Counted from the first letter of the stretch, positions 21,390-31,700 are shown. The stretch is 64,000 nucleotides of DNA from Hexactinellida sp. DTS-2022 (GCA_028753945.1 JAPNXP010000002.1:12338001-12402000), one strand, 5' to 3'. Notes: generated by a model not told the origin, from the letters alone. Numbers and translations: made by a program.

Positions 21390-24043
21390 CTAAACACCAC
21401 AGAAACACCAATCTTTCCAGACATCACTGTATCCCTCTTCAATAAAGTTCATTGAGATACTCATCAACAGGCTACGGGATGGTCCAGAATAGAATTCCTT
21501 GCTTAAAGATTCACAGTTGTCAATTCTGAGGAAGGTTTCATATAATATGCAAACACATTTTACCACATAACGAGAAGGATATTTAAGAGAGCCCCTATCC
21601 ACTAAATCAATCAAAGTATATTGGGAGCAGTGGCGTAGCCAAGCCCGGGCCTGGGAGGCACAGGCCCGGGCAACTTCTCTCTGTGCCCGGGCAATATCTT
21701 TAACTGGGGTCATATTTAGTGCAGTGGCGTAGCCAAGCCCGGGCCTGGGAGGCATAGGCCCGGGAAACTTCTCTCTGTGCCCGGGCAATCACTCGGGGCT
21801 GGCTACGCCACTGATTGGGAGCCAACGTCATTGTTAACTTCTAGGAGTTTATCTGATGTTAAAAGATGATGGCAAGATAGACAGCCATTAGACTTCTTAA
21901 AGTAAGAGAAGACTGCGTATCCTGCTATATAAACGAGACATTTCATTTGAGAAACCTCTATTTCAGGGACTGAAATTTCATTCAATGTGGTTAGATAAAT
22001 TTCTATATCGTGTTGCTGCTCATTACAACTATCAAAATCGTCAGCAAATTTGTGAAGGTATTATTTAAGAGAAATAATGTCACACAAGAGATAGCACCAT
22101 ATTTTAGAGCGACCACTTTTAGAATGTTAAAAAGTTAGAGTCTGCGTTCGCTTTCCAAAATTTGGTTAAATGAAATCTGGTAGTGAGACCCTGACATATG
22201 TCTATATAAACCGAAGTGGTGATCCAGCGCATCATTTTGAATTCTTGCAGTTTGACGGTACTGGTATCCGCAGTTCTCGGTAAGTTGTTTGACCAGCAGT
22301 GGTAACGCCTCGCATGTGTGTAGGAAATTGGTAAAGGTTTGTGGTGTTAACTTTCCATATAAAGATGGCAGATTATTCCAAATATCTAACCAAGAGACGA
22401 CTTTTTCTTTATGTAAAGGAAAATATCCTGGGTAAATTGGAGCTGAAATATTCATCCTTAAAACGTATATCTTTTCCGACCCAGTTGACATTGAATAGTT
22501 TCCACACCTGATTGATTAATTCAAGGAATTCTACTGTTTGAGTCGTGTGTATGATGTCTTTTTCCATTTTCAACGATAACAAGCTGGCATATGTTGTCTC
22601 ATGGAAAATTTTCAAAGCAAAACTAACATTTTGTCGTTCTATCCTTGTGGCCCAACACGCTTCGCTGTTAATCTTGGTGCTCGTTTCAAGACATTACATT
22701 TATCAGAATTGAATAAATATGGATATCTTGAAAGGGTGCATAACATAGTTCAGGATAATGAGATTTAGAGGTAAATTGAATGGTCGAAATGTTGGTTCTA
22801 GAAATGGAGACGTAAAAACCTTTGTTTACGTTACTGATATTTTGTTGTACACATAATTTGCATTCAGCAAATTTCGGAAAAATAAATGTATTGTCAAAAT
22901 TTTTTAGATTTAACCAATTATTCCTGATGGACTTAATGATATGAACAAAATCAAAAAACAAAATTAAACTTCTTTGTGGATTGCATGGGTGCTGTACCTT
23001 TGGTTCCAGTCTCGAATTAATTGAAAAGAATTTGTATTAACGAACATTGAGTGGATAATTATCAGTACACACAGCTTCAACAAACAGACCACAAGCTTCG
23101 ATGTCACATATAGTTGATTTAACAATTGGGTATACTAATTCTGCAGATGAAGAACCCAAAGGTATTAATCACACAATGGTGGAAAACCTGGCCGATAAAC
23201 TAGAAACCATCATAGAAAAAACTGTAGTATGTGGATCATCCGGATTATGAATCGACTCAATTATCCTTCCTCCCTTATAGGATGCATTACTACGAATGTG
23301 AACTTCATCCATTTGAAGAATCACATGGCGCTCTAAATCATTAAACGTGGTAGCAACTTCTTCAAGAATTTTAGTATACTCACTCTCTAGGCCAATACTA
23401 TTTTTGATCTTCAACAAATTACGTTCGTGTGGAAGTATGATGCAGTTAGAGCTTTGGATAAGCCGATAACAAGCTGGTGAAATTCCGTGAATTTTTAGAC
23501 AAAAGACCTGAGTGAGAATATTATAACGGCGAGCATGTTTATTAACAATTAAGTATTTCAGCTGATCGAGCAAAAAATTAAGTCGGATTAGCATATAATC
23601 ATTTCTCGGCTTCGAAATCAAATGTGGAATGGGTAGGATCTAGTGTATCATTAGCACTAGAAAGAATATGAATGGCATTCTCGACATGTTTTTTCAAAGG
23701 GGTCGCTGTGGAAATTGAGCAATCTTTTTGACTCATTTCAAATATTTCAACTTTATGAAGAATATTTTTTAACAATCTGATATCGTTAAACAAATTACAA
23801 GATAGTTTGATTATATTATTTTCTTTAAAACAATTATTGAACGTTCGACCGTAGAAATTTCATTATGATGTTGAATCTTAAGAAATAGATATGATTGTAG
23901 AATTGGGTCGATGAAGAAGCCAACCGTTAGGTAGTGAAGTTCAATTAGATGTAACTTAGAAATAATACAATTAAGAGTAGAAAGAATAAACTTGGCTTCA
24001 GTTTCTTTGAAATATGCGCGGGTCTTCTGGTAGGCTTCCTGTA
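21390..24043 (-). pseudogene. P/THAP9-like transposase body
   Basis: Fragments in order along the minus strand: WKRVQEAYQKTRAYFKETEA at the nested hAT edge, a helical region (23600-24000), HVILQMDEVHIRSN (catalytic Asp, ~23300), VFSMMVSSLSARFSTIV, FFDFVHIIKSIRNNWLNLK (second Asp region, ~22930), the helical insertion (22400-22650), NDALDHHFGLYRHMSGSHY (~22200), and YIAGYAVFSYFKK near 21920. This order is that of P-element/THAP9 transposases (RNase H fold split by a GTP-binding insertion). Several frameshifts and a MITE near the end make it inactive. At the usual LE-type position this copy has LD, unlike the copy at 59566. Confidence 0.82.
21628..21813. mobile_element. hAT-type MITE, 186 bp, with internal duplication
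   Basis: Starts CAGTGGCGTAGCCAAGCCC and ends GGGGCTGGCTACGCCACTG, with a perfect 8-bp duplication ATTGGGAG (21620-21627, 21814-21821). A ~75-bp left-end unit is repeated at about 21722, giving two left ends in tandem. Nested in the P-like transposase gene. Confidence 0.93.
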
Positions 24044-24420
24044 CCCTCTTCCATGGGCGGCGCGGCCGCACCCCGCGCGGGTGATTCACCCGCGGGCCCC
24101 TCAACCGATTACAAAGGGGGGGCCCCCCGGGGCCCTGGACAAAGGGGACTAGTAGGGCAGGGAATTACGGGCCGGGTGGGGCCCTCATGGGCCTACATGA
24201 ACAAATACTGGGCCCCAGTGATCACCCTAAAACACGATGGCTCTACTAGCGATGTTCGGTAAACATATCACCTGTGAATAAACAACGCGCGAACAGGCAA
24301 TTGAACACCAGTCAAACAAACAAGTCAAAGCATTAAATCAGCTACAATACAGAGAGGGGCCTGCAGAACGTATACACAAACATTAATTACAATTTAAACA
24401 CAACACAATAATATGCAGAA

Positions 24421-27400
24421 TTATACTTGCAGTAGCCTCCTCCACACACTGGTCTCGACTGCAAACTGATCGACCAATGCTTCAAGGTCGAGCGATTTAA
24501 GAATGTCGGCATTGACGTAGCACATCAGTGCATCGGCGGTGTGCTCTTCAGAGAGCGCTGCCCTGAGCCGTGTTTTCAGAAACTTGAGCCCTGACCAACT
24601 ACGTTCACATTCATCGACATCCACACTCAGAGTGAGGATGTGATGATAGATCAGCGAGACGTAGCGGTAGCGTTGTGGGTTGGTGGATCTAGAGTACAAT
24701 ATGTACTGGTATGTGCATATGAGACACTTCCACGGCTTGTGCTGCTTGACACGGTGAGCCCCAATTTCCTCCAGTTCGCTCATGAAATCACCACCATATG
24801 ATCCATCATCATCGATCACCTGCCAGTCATCTTCGTCATCGTGATTGTGGCAAGCAGACTCAAGCTCAGCAGTTGCTTGGGTAGCGAGGTGCTCCCGCAG
24901 CATTCTGAGCTGGGCCCGCAGTGCTGGTACGTCGATGTTGTACAAAGACGGCTTGTCCCGAATGTAGGAGTCGAAGTCGAACCTCCCAATCTCCAGGTCG
25001 GTCCTTCCAACCAAGTGCACAGGTACCACCATAGAGCACATTCTGTTGAAGCTCCGCCCTCCCTCGGATCTGAACCGAGCATTAAGCTCTTCCAGAATCG
25101 CGTTCAACATATTTTCTCTGATTGATTTGAGCTTCTGACGAGGCATGGCCCACTCTTGATTTCGTCTAGCTGCACGCACACCTCTGCCGTACTCGAACCC
25201 CACGTCAAGGTAGTCAACATTGGCTCCACCCACGCCCAAACGACGCACAACTGAGTCTTCCAGACGCTGGAGGTATTCCTCAGCTGCTATCCAAAACTGA
25301 TTCCACTGCTCTTCTGATACCGCCGCCTCTATGCGAGCAATCACCCTTTCGATCAGCTGATCGACAGAGCTATAGTCTGAGTCTCTGGCCTGCATGTAGC
25401 CCATTATCAGGTCAATCCAACCCAGACACTGCGAATATGCGAGCCCAACCATGACATGTTCACTCTTCAGCAGTTGATCCAGAAGCGCGGTAGCGTCTCC
25501 ACGAGTGCCGGCGTCGAAATCGTCATTCTCTCGGATTGCCACCACCGCATCAATAACATCCACAAACAGCGCGTCATCGAGGGTGTTTGCTGCAGAACCT
25601 TCCTCCCAACGACCGATCAGCCTCCGTAGGGACGCGTACCTCCCGTGCCACTTATGTGTCTTAAACTTCTTCAAACGTCTCGTGCCGGCATTCCCTGTAT
25701 GGTTTCCCTTGATAACTGTAGCCAAAACATCATAGCGCTTGTATCCGCCAAAGAAAACTGGCAGGCTTTGCAACACCGAGAATAGTCCCTGCGTGCTCCT
25801 GTCGGCGGCATCGGCACAATGGTTGACCACCACCAGTGACAGGCGATGAGAATGACACCACGCATGTACGTGTCCCGGGACTACAGCGGCGAAATTTTCA
25901 GCGAGTTTCTGCATAACAGACGCACCATCGAAGGAATGCCCAACACATTTCCTCTTCCAATCAAGCCGAAACCTTTCGAATATGTTCTTCAGCTTCCAAA
26001 ACAGGTCATCTGCACGGCCCTTGACTACGGTCGACACATCTAGCAGCCGCTCTTCGATGAGACCCTCCTGAGGCACAAACTTCTCTTCAGCATCCCGATG
26101 TGTTTTGCGCACTGTTCGGATCACAAGCGCAAACTGATCCCTTGAACTGGTGTCGATGGTGCTGTCGACCTGGAAGGAGAACGTCACACAACCAGTAATT
26201 CGACACAGAATGCTTTTCCTCACAGCGTTTGCTAGAATCAGCAGTATGGTGTCGATAGTGGTCTTGCCGAAAAAGGATGGCCGCTGATCGTTTGGTGTCA
26301 CCATCGTCAGCTTTGTCCCAGCCCTTGACTTCTGGAACTGCATCAGGTGCTCCCGCAGCAATGGATCCACTGCGGCCATAGTCTGGAGCATAGCCTGCAG
26401 GTTGCCCAGCCGACAATAAGGATTGAGTGTCTGTGACGCCGCTTCGTTGCGGTGGCCCCTCCAGGCTTGTCCCTGGCACAACAAATGCTGCATGGCGAGG
26501 AAGATGCGCCTGACAATCGCTCTGTTGCGCTCCACCTCGGGTTTCATGCCCTTCTTCAGCAGCTGTCTGGTGCTCTTCCCCTGCCTCTCCGCGTAAAAGC
26601 TGTCGCTTGCAGCGTCATGTGCGGGGCTATTCTCGTGGCGAGCGATGGTTCGCAGGTGATAACCGTGAGCGGCCTCGAACGGATCCCCGCGTACCATGAC
26701 CGCGGTGGGATCCTTCCCGAAGCAAATGCAAATCGTACAGTAGAAGCGGCCGTTGCACACGTTGTACGATAACCACTTGCGCCTGCTTTCCTCTTTGCAT
26801 CCGTGGTCGTTAGCGAAGTATGTGTTCCAAGTCGAGAAAGGAATTCGATCTGTGGGCTGAATGAGGTGCACCTTCATCAAAAATTCGAGCTCTCCACCGC
26901 CAGCGGGCCTTCGGAATCGATCGTCCACTATGTCGGTGCCGTCCTCCTCAGCATTATGTTCCATCGAAGGATTCTCCGATAGGGATGCGCCAGGTTCCAA
27001 GAGGAGCTGTGCCGCGCCGGACACGATTTCCGGAGGATCTGTGCTTGGCCCGGCTGCAGGAGGAGATGTGCTGGAGGAGGTTGCAGGAGCTGTCCCACCT
27101 CCGCCGGACACATCTTGCTTCTGCCTCCTCAACTTCAAGTAGTTGAAGAGACCCAATTGACCTTTGGGCACTTGCAGCTTTTGAGTATCACTCCTTTTCT
27201 TTCTCTTGGCCCAGCCAGAAGTAGTAGAACGCTGTGTCAGTGCCACCACCTGCCCAGTGCCGGATTGCATCCGGTCGGATTCGGCAACCGCGCTGACTTT
27301 CCGCTTCTTCTCAGCAGACTCGTGCGGGTTTGTGTTGGAAGTCTGCTCAGAAGCCGAGGTAGTCCCACCCTCGCTATCATCAGGGTTCTCGTAAAGCGGC

Positions 27401-27972
27401 CCCAGGCTAGCGCTCGCTCTTGCAACAGCACGATTCACCTGCTGAATCGCATCCGCGTCCACACTCCAGTCAACCTCCTTAATATTGCAGTTTAGGTCGA
27501 TGTTGTCCACAATCGTAGCGATCTGGTGATGGTTGATGGTCGCGGGCAGATAGGGGAAGCCATCGCTGGCGAAGGCTGCCGCCTGATAGTGGCCCCCGCC
27601 TCGGCTCCTGAAAATCAGCGGAATCACTACCGATTCGGGGTCTACATTAAGCAGATTCCCAGCATCGATGCAGGAATAAAACTGCACATTCCAGCCTTGA
27701 AACAGGTCGAACAAAACGACGATGTGAACTCCGACCGCCCTAGCCAGCACCGCTAGCTCTGCGTCATCAGGCTCTGATCCAAGCTCCTTGAGATGCTCCT
27801 TGCGAGGTCCGTCGGGCATTGCATCAACCATTCGTGCACGATATAGCGCATGATAGGTTTCGTCACCGTCATGCAGAGCCATCGAAATCGAGTTGAAGCA
27901 GCAATTTCCGTCGCCAGTCGAATTGAAGATAGTGAGAAACATGAGAATAAACAATCTAATGAAGAACTGCAA
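24421..27972 (-). CDS. hAT transposase with N-terminal OTU cysteine-protease domain, 1183 aa
   Basis: The protein joins two modules. Residues ~17-135 form an OTU deubiquitinase-like domain: GDGNCCFNSIS supplies the Asp21/Cys24 pair and GGHYQAA the catalytic His128. After a Ser/Pro/Lys-rich linker (~200-340, with a likely nuclear signal AKRKKR) comes a hAT transposase: TTF-type zinc-finger region (LSYNVCNGRFYCTICICFGK), first Asp block QVDSTIDTSSRDQFAL, second block GHSFDGASVMQ, AWCHSHRLSLVVV, a long helical insertion, and the hATC dimerisation segment with ERSWSGLKFLKTRLRAAL. All three OTU residues and the hAT blocks are intact and there is no stop. Met 27972 is the first in frame; the OTU fold may begin right there, so an upstream exon is possible. 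The protease could edit ubiquitin on host factors or on itself; that role is inference. Confidence 0.9.
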   Translation of the reverse strand: MQFFIRLFILMFLTIFNSTGDGNCCFNSISMALHDGDETYHALYRARMVDAMPDGPRKEHLKELGSEPDDAELAVLARAVGVHIVVLFDLFQGWNVQFYSCIDAGNLLNVDPESVVIPLIFRSRGGGHYQAAAFASDGFPYLPATINHHQIATIVDNIDLNCNIKEVDWSVDADAIQQVNRAVARASASLGPLYENPDDSEGGTTSASEQTSNTNPHESAEKKRKVSAVAESDRMQSGTGQVVALTQRSTTSGWAKRKKRSDTQKLQVPKGQLGLFNYLKLRRQKQDVSGGGGTAPATSSSTSPPAAGPSTDPPEIVSGAAQLLLEPGASLSENPSMEHNAEEDGTDIVDDRFRRPAGGGELEFLMKVHLIQPTDRIPFSTWNTYFANDHGCKEESRRKWLSYNVCNGRFYCTICICFGKDPTAVMVRGDPFEAAHGYHLRTIARHENSPAHDAASDSFYAERQGKSTRQLLKKGMKPEVERNRAIVRRIFLAMQHLLCQGQAWRGHRNEAASQTLNPYCRLGNLQAMLQTMAAVDPLLREHLMQFQKSRAGTKLTMVTPNDQRPSFFGKTTIDTILLILANAVRKSILCRITGCVTFSFQVDSTIDTSSRDQFALVIRTVRKTHRDAEEKFVPQEGLIEERLLDVSTVVKGRADDLFWKLKNIFERFRLDWKRKCVGHSFDGASVMQKLAENFAAVVPGHVHAWCHSHRLSLVVVNHCADAADRSTQGLFSVLQSLPVFFGGYKRYDVLATVIKGNHTGNAGTRRLKKFKTHKWHGRYASLRRLIGRWEEGSAANTLDDALFVDVIDAVVAIRENDDFDAGTRGDATALLDQLLKSEHVMVGLAYSQCLGWIDLIMGYMQARDSDYSSVDQLIERVIARIEAAVSEEQWNQFWIAAEEYLQRLEDSVVRRLGVGGANVDYLDVGFEYGRGVRAARRNQEWAMPRQKLKSIRENMLNAILEELNARFRSEGGRSFNRMCSMVVPVHLVGRTDLEIGRFDFDSYIRDKPSLYNIDVPALRAQLRMLREHLATQATAELESACHNHDDEDDWQVIDDDGSYGGDFMSELEEIGAHRVKQHKPWKCLICTYQYILYSRSTNPQRYRYVSLIYHHILTLSVDVDECERSWSGLKFLKTRLRAALSEEHTADALMCYVNADILKSLDLEALVDQFAVETSVWRRLLQV

Positions 27973-28044
27973 GGGGGAAGAAGGAAAACACTGGATTTAT
28001 AAAAGACCAATTTTTATGGTTTATTAATAGGTCCATTTAAAAAC

Positions 28045-28205
28045 ATGCCTATATTGGGCAGAGAAAATTTCACATATAGGGCCGCTGATAAAACCTTCCA
28101 TATTGGGCACAAAGCTGAAGACAAATCGGCCATATTGGGCGCACGTACTTGACTATAGTAACCTGCCCATATTGGGCAGACTAGCCTGCCCATTTTGGGC
28201 AAACA
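28045..28205. promoter_or_regulatory. subterminal ATATTGGGC repeats of the OTU-hAT
   Basis: Four copies of (C)CTATATTGGGC / CCATATTGGGC plus one CCATTTTGGGC occur between the right end and the gene start. Short repeated motifs just inside the ends are where hAT transposases usually bind, and this region should also hold the promoter. Function is inferred from position. Confidence 0.5.
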
Positions 28206-28342
28206 ATTTATGTTGTAGCCTTCCCTTAAAAACTGTGGCAAGGCCGAATTTAGATAGGGATCCGGGGGCTTCCAAAAAATGTGGGCCCCTCAAGGTCGAA
28301 CACCCGGGGGCCCCCAAAAGGCGCGCCGCCTCTGCCCTCTTC

Positions 28343-28539
28343 TCCTCCTTAACATCTAAAGATAGTCTTTGACATCTATCAACAGCATCTGTTACATAGC
28401 TAGGACAGTTTGGAAAGATGCTAGGGACTGCACACTTCTTCAGAGCCACTTTCTTCTTGATCGTCTCAATCATCTCCATTCCATTGAAGTATTGAATGGT
28501 CCTCTCTATGTCTTCTTCATGGAAATGGTGTATGCAGAC
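28343..28539 (-). pseudogene. P/THAP9-like transposase exon 2 (end of THAP domain)
   Basis: Reading VCIHHFHEEDIERTIQYFNG then LKKCAVPSIFPNCPSYVTD, this is the second half of a THAP zinc finger: C-x2-H of the C2CH site and the AVPtiF tail. It continues into a basic stretch ending at the OTU-hAT insertion site. The transposase body resumes at 24043 on the other side of that element. Confidence 0.8.
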
Positions 28540-28584
28540 CTTCAAAACAAAAGATATAGAAGTAAACATATGATAACAAAGTAC
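28540..28584 (-). other. 45-nt intron in the THAP domain
   Basis: On the minus strand GTACTTTG begins and TTTTGAAG ends the segment, both matching GT-AG. Removing it joins MNKRLK directly to VCIHHF at the spacing THAP domains need. It contains no stop, so retention would still be open; splicing is inferred from the domain. Confidence 0.55.
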
Positions 28585-28739
28585 CTTCAATCGTTTATTC
28601 ATTTCGTAGTCTTCTCTCTGACTAGGTATTGCTCGGAACCACTTCTCACGAGTTTCAACATCAGTGGGAAAGAGAAAACAGGTACATATTCATCTTTGTC
28701 AGAATAGTTCGACTTACACCGAGGTACGAGGCAAGTCAT
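28585..28739 (-). pseudogene. P/THAP9-like transposase exon 1 (start of THAP domain)
   Basis: Begins MTCLVPRCKSNY at 28739, giving the C-x4-C half of the THAP C2CH finger, then VPVFSFP and, after a one-base deletion near 28665, REKWFRAIP with the conserved Trp. This is the DNA-binding head of the P-like transposase and the point where its transcript would start. Confidence 0.78.
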
Positions 28740-29246
28740 GTTGAAATTAGAATAAGTAAGTGAAAATTATGAAGTTTAGCAAGTAATGCAATTAAAATCA
28801 TTATTGAATATCGGAAAAAATTAATGTAATAATTATGGGTGGTTATTTTGTGGTTAGTCAAATTCGTACTCTCATTACTCTGACGTTTATTGGGCAGAAT
28901 GTGGAAATTAGTCAGCTACTTAAGTGTAATAACATCTATTATCATTCAGTACTTGTATTTCTTGAACGTAAATATGATCTAAACGAATTTTAATCGTTCA
29001 TTAGCGATGAATTCCAACAATTGTTACCGCTAGATTAATATAGGGAATATCCATGAAAATAAAGTTTATAGTCTCGCAGTTACTCCCAAAATAAATTCTA
29101 AGGGGCATAAAGTAGGTAAATTCACCATAAATACTCAAATCATCTTCAAATTTCAAGTTATTGTATAGAATAATTCCATGGTAATTGCCATCCATGGTCC
29201 AGCAAGTGCCATTGCCTTAGTAAATAGATTGCTATGGGTAGACATT

Positions 29247-29640
29247 TCAATCCCGCCATTTGAAGTGTGGAGATAAGAGATATTGATTTAATCCTTTAAG
29301 ATTCAGGATGAGTATCCAACCTCCTAATGGTTTGGGCCGTAGGAAAATCGGAGATGTTAACCCTTTGCTGGATGTTTCCTCGATAGCACCCTTCGATAGA
29401 AGGCTTTGTATCTCCTGATCTATGATCGCACACAAGCTGATCGCCGTATTTTGCTGCACTAGTTGCTGTGATGGCAGTTGTTTCAGACTCAGGTCCAGGC
29501 CCGAAATTATGTTTATTATATCAGTGGGTGCCTTTGTTAATCGGCAGTTGTTTGTAAAGAATATTAGGCGAACAGTCGGAGGGGAAGTTTTTGATATAGG
29601 GTTCAGTGAGCTTAAAAGCTCCGAAAATTTGGGCTCTTAC
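29247..29640 (-). pseudogene. DIRS-like reverse transcriptase, N-terminal part
   Basis: Minus-strand blocks EIQSLLSKGAIEETSSKGLT, then SPIFLRPKPLGGWILILNLK and GLNQYLLSPHFK are the opening RT motifs of DIRS/Ngaro-type elements. The next motif (KIDLKDAYL) is found at ~20800, the far side of the P element. Upstream, to ~29640, the minus strand reads weakly conserved pre-RT sequence. No tyrosine recombinase is visible in the window. Confidence 0.75.
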
Positions 29641-29641
29641 G

Positions 29642-29849
29642 CAGTGGTGTTTTTCCAAAAAAAGAAGTGGGGGGGCGCTCCCTTTTCAAATTTAGCATTT
29701 TCTTAGAAAACATAGGTGAAAACGGCCGCCAATAATGAATCTATGGATAACTGATAGGAAGGAGCGCCCCCCCTGGGATATAAGCGCCCCCCTAGCGAAA
29801 TAAGTGGGGGGGCGCGCCCCCCCGAGCCCCCCCCCCCAAAACATCACTG
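29642..29849. mobile_element. hAT-type MITE, 208 bp, G/C homopolymer-rich
   Basis: Starts CAGTGGTGTTTTTCC and ends CAAAACATCACTG, with a perfect 8-bp duplication CTCTTACG (29634-29641, 29850-29857). The interior alternates G and C runs (GGGGGGGCGC, GCGCCCCCCC), which generate long artefactual Gly/Pro-rich reading frames. Confidence 0.9.
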
Positions 29850-30109
29850 CTCTTACGATCATTTGGTTTCGAGAATTTGTTCTCCACATATTTGATGGAT
29901 GTGAAGTTAGCAGCGCGAAAAGTGAGCACGACATAACTGGTTATAACTTTTCACTTAGGCTGAATATCCAGTTCAAATTTGTTACACAGCTTTATGAGAG
30001 AGGTAATTTTGCATCATTCCAATTTTTTGTCCCTCTCTTCAAAAACCACTTCACAATGACTTTGCAAAAATTCCCGAATTTCACTATCCGAACACTGATT
30101 TTTAGTATA

Positions 30110-31700
30110 GTCGGCACGGTAATTATCAAAAATTGCAGCTGTGCCGAAAGCATGTTCCTATGAAGCCACTATTTTTTATTGCAACTGGCTGATTAATTGA
30201 TAGTGCTTCCAAAGGAAAATGTTGTCTGCACACAGGGCCGCCGAGAGGATTACCAGAGGCTTTGCGGGCCCCGGGGCAAAACAATAATGATGGGCCTCTC
30301 TGGAACCTTTCCCAAACCCAAATGTTCATTTTTACACGATTTTCGTATTTTCACGGCCCCCTTAGATCCACGGGCCCCGGGGCAACTGTCCCCCCTGCCC
30401 CCCCTCTTGGCGGCCCTGTCTGCACAGATGCAATTCTGAGAATTCTATTATTTCTCAGTAGACGGTGCCCTGCCCACACCTTTATTAATAAAGAGCTAGA
30501 ACTTGGCATGTAGGTGCGGAGTGACCGTCTAATTTGCACCTGGGTATGATTCATGATTAACAAATTTTGGGCACATTTTTGAGACCTTTCAAAATTTGTT
30601 TGGACCATAACTCGAAAAGTGTTTTACTAAACCCCAATTTTTATTTTACCATTGGATTCACCATAAAATCATAAAATCAGAGATATGTAGGTGCTATTAA
30701 TTTACATGTTGTATTAAATTTTCACGTTTCTATCTCTCATGGAGCGTGAGTTATAAGCTAATTTGTGGATTTCACATTTTCGAAAAGGTGACAATGACGT
30801 CATAATTACATTTAGGTATGAATTTTGGTTTAAGACTCGAACTTGTCCGAGCCAGACCCAAAATACCCCTGCATGCAAAAAATCAGCCCCGTAGGTCTTG
30901 TAGTTTCTTCAATCAACTCTGATCATAGAAATATATACATATTTATAAAGACTATTTGTGTTAAAATTACCTTTAGGTGACGTGGTAAAAGGTCTAAAGT
31001 GTAATAAATTGATTTCTCATCCCTAAAAATTCCATGTTAGACACCAAGATGAAGGTTCTAGCATGTGTACAACCCAAGATATGATCGGGACCCAAATTGA
31101 ACTTGGGACCCAAGTTCCGCAATCCCAGATTGTCAAATACTAGTCCTTCTATTAAAGGAGTCTATGGACGCACATGACATGTCGAAAAATCCAAAATTGC
31201 AGCCTGTGGCGAAAGTATTTCCCTTTGCAGGCGCAACTAGTTAGCCAACCACTAAATGTAGTGCCTCCAAAGGGATACGAGTCTGCACTGGCTGCAATTT
31301 TGGATTTTTTATTACTATGATTGTTTCTCCGTAGACGGTGCCCTGCCCACACCTATATAAATTAAGAGCTAAAACATGACATTTAGGTGCGGAGTGACTG
31401 TCTAATTTGCACCTGGGGTTATGATTTTTGATTAAAGAATTATAACACCTATTTAATTAATTTTGGCTCATAACATGAATACAAAATAGAAAATTCCTTC
31501 ATTTACATATTTGGATAGATAATTAAATTCTACACCTTTTGGCAAATCACAAATGTTCAATTTGGCCTTGGTTTGTGCCATAATTGGGGTGCCAATCTCC
31601 TCTATTTCCTCACACTTCAGAATAAGTAAACTGTTAAATCTAATTCTATTGTTTCAACTTGTAATAATTATATTGAATCTACTTCTATATTGTTTCTTAC
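30110..31700. repeat. dispersed repeat family, two direct copies
   Basis: Copy A (~30120-30560) and copy B (~31180-31450) share AATTGCAGC, CCTCCAAAGG and the block GTAGACGGTGCCCTGCCCAC followed by GGTGCGGAGTGAC and TCTAATTTGCACCTGGG. Parts recur near 53620-54130 and 58830-58915, and the 31500-31680 part matches 53950-54130. Short palindromes around GTGCCTCCAAA suggest termini of a non-autonomous element, but ends and duplications are not clear. No gene is seen in 30420-31690. Confidence 0.45.
30233..30418. mobile_element. hAT-type MITE, 186 bp
   Basis: Starts CAGGGCCGCCGAGAGG and ends CCTCTTGGCGGCCCTG, with a perfect 8-bp duplication TCTGCACA (30225-30232, 30419-30426). GGGCCCCGGGGCAA occurs near both ends. 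It split copy A of the repeat family around it. Confidence 0.93.

Larger units (their letters stand above)
24052..28334 (-). mobile_element. complete OTU-hAT transposon, 4283 bp
   Basis: Terminal CATGGGCGGCGCGGCC on the left pairs with CAGAGGCGGCGCGCC read from the right end. The 8-bp duplication CCCTCTTC is perfect (24044-24051, 28335-28342). It interrupts the THAP-to-transposase reading of the P element at 20856-29236. Inside is a single open 1183-codon gene. Base composition is far more GC-rich than all surroundings. A right-hand subterminal array of ATATTGGGC motifs lies at 28045-28205. It looks like the youngest large insertion in the window. Confidence 0.93.
20856..29236 (-). mobile_element. 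P/THAP9-like DNA transposon (copy 1) carrying two nested elements
   Basis: Left end CATAGCAATCTACAG and right end, reversed, CATAGCAATCTATTTAC are imperfect inverted repeats that continue for ~80 bp (both contain AAGGCAATGGCAC and ACCATGGATGGCAATT). A direct repeat GGTAGAC flanks it (20849-20855, 29237-29243). Removing the OTU-hAT and the 186-bp MITE with their duplications leaves ~3.9 kb, a normal P-element size. It inserted into the DIRS-like RT gene. Confidence 0.82.

Noticed and set aside
24841..27756. Numerous opposite-strand and frame-shifted ORFs over the OTU-hAT
   Set aside because: Shadows of the GC-rich 1183-codon gene; none has a recognisable domain.
29692..30163. Gly/Pro-rich ORFs around 29.7-30.5 kb
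   Set aside because: Produced by G and C homopolymers of MITEs with clear ends; no start context, domain or conserved motif.
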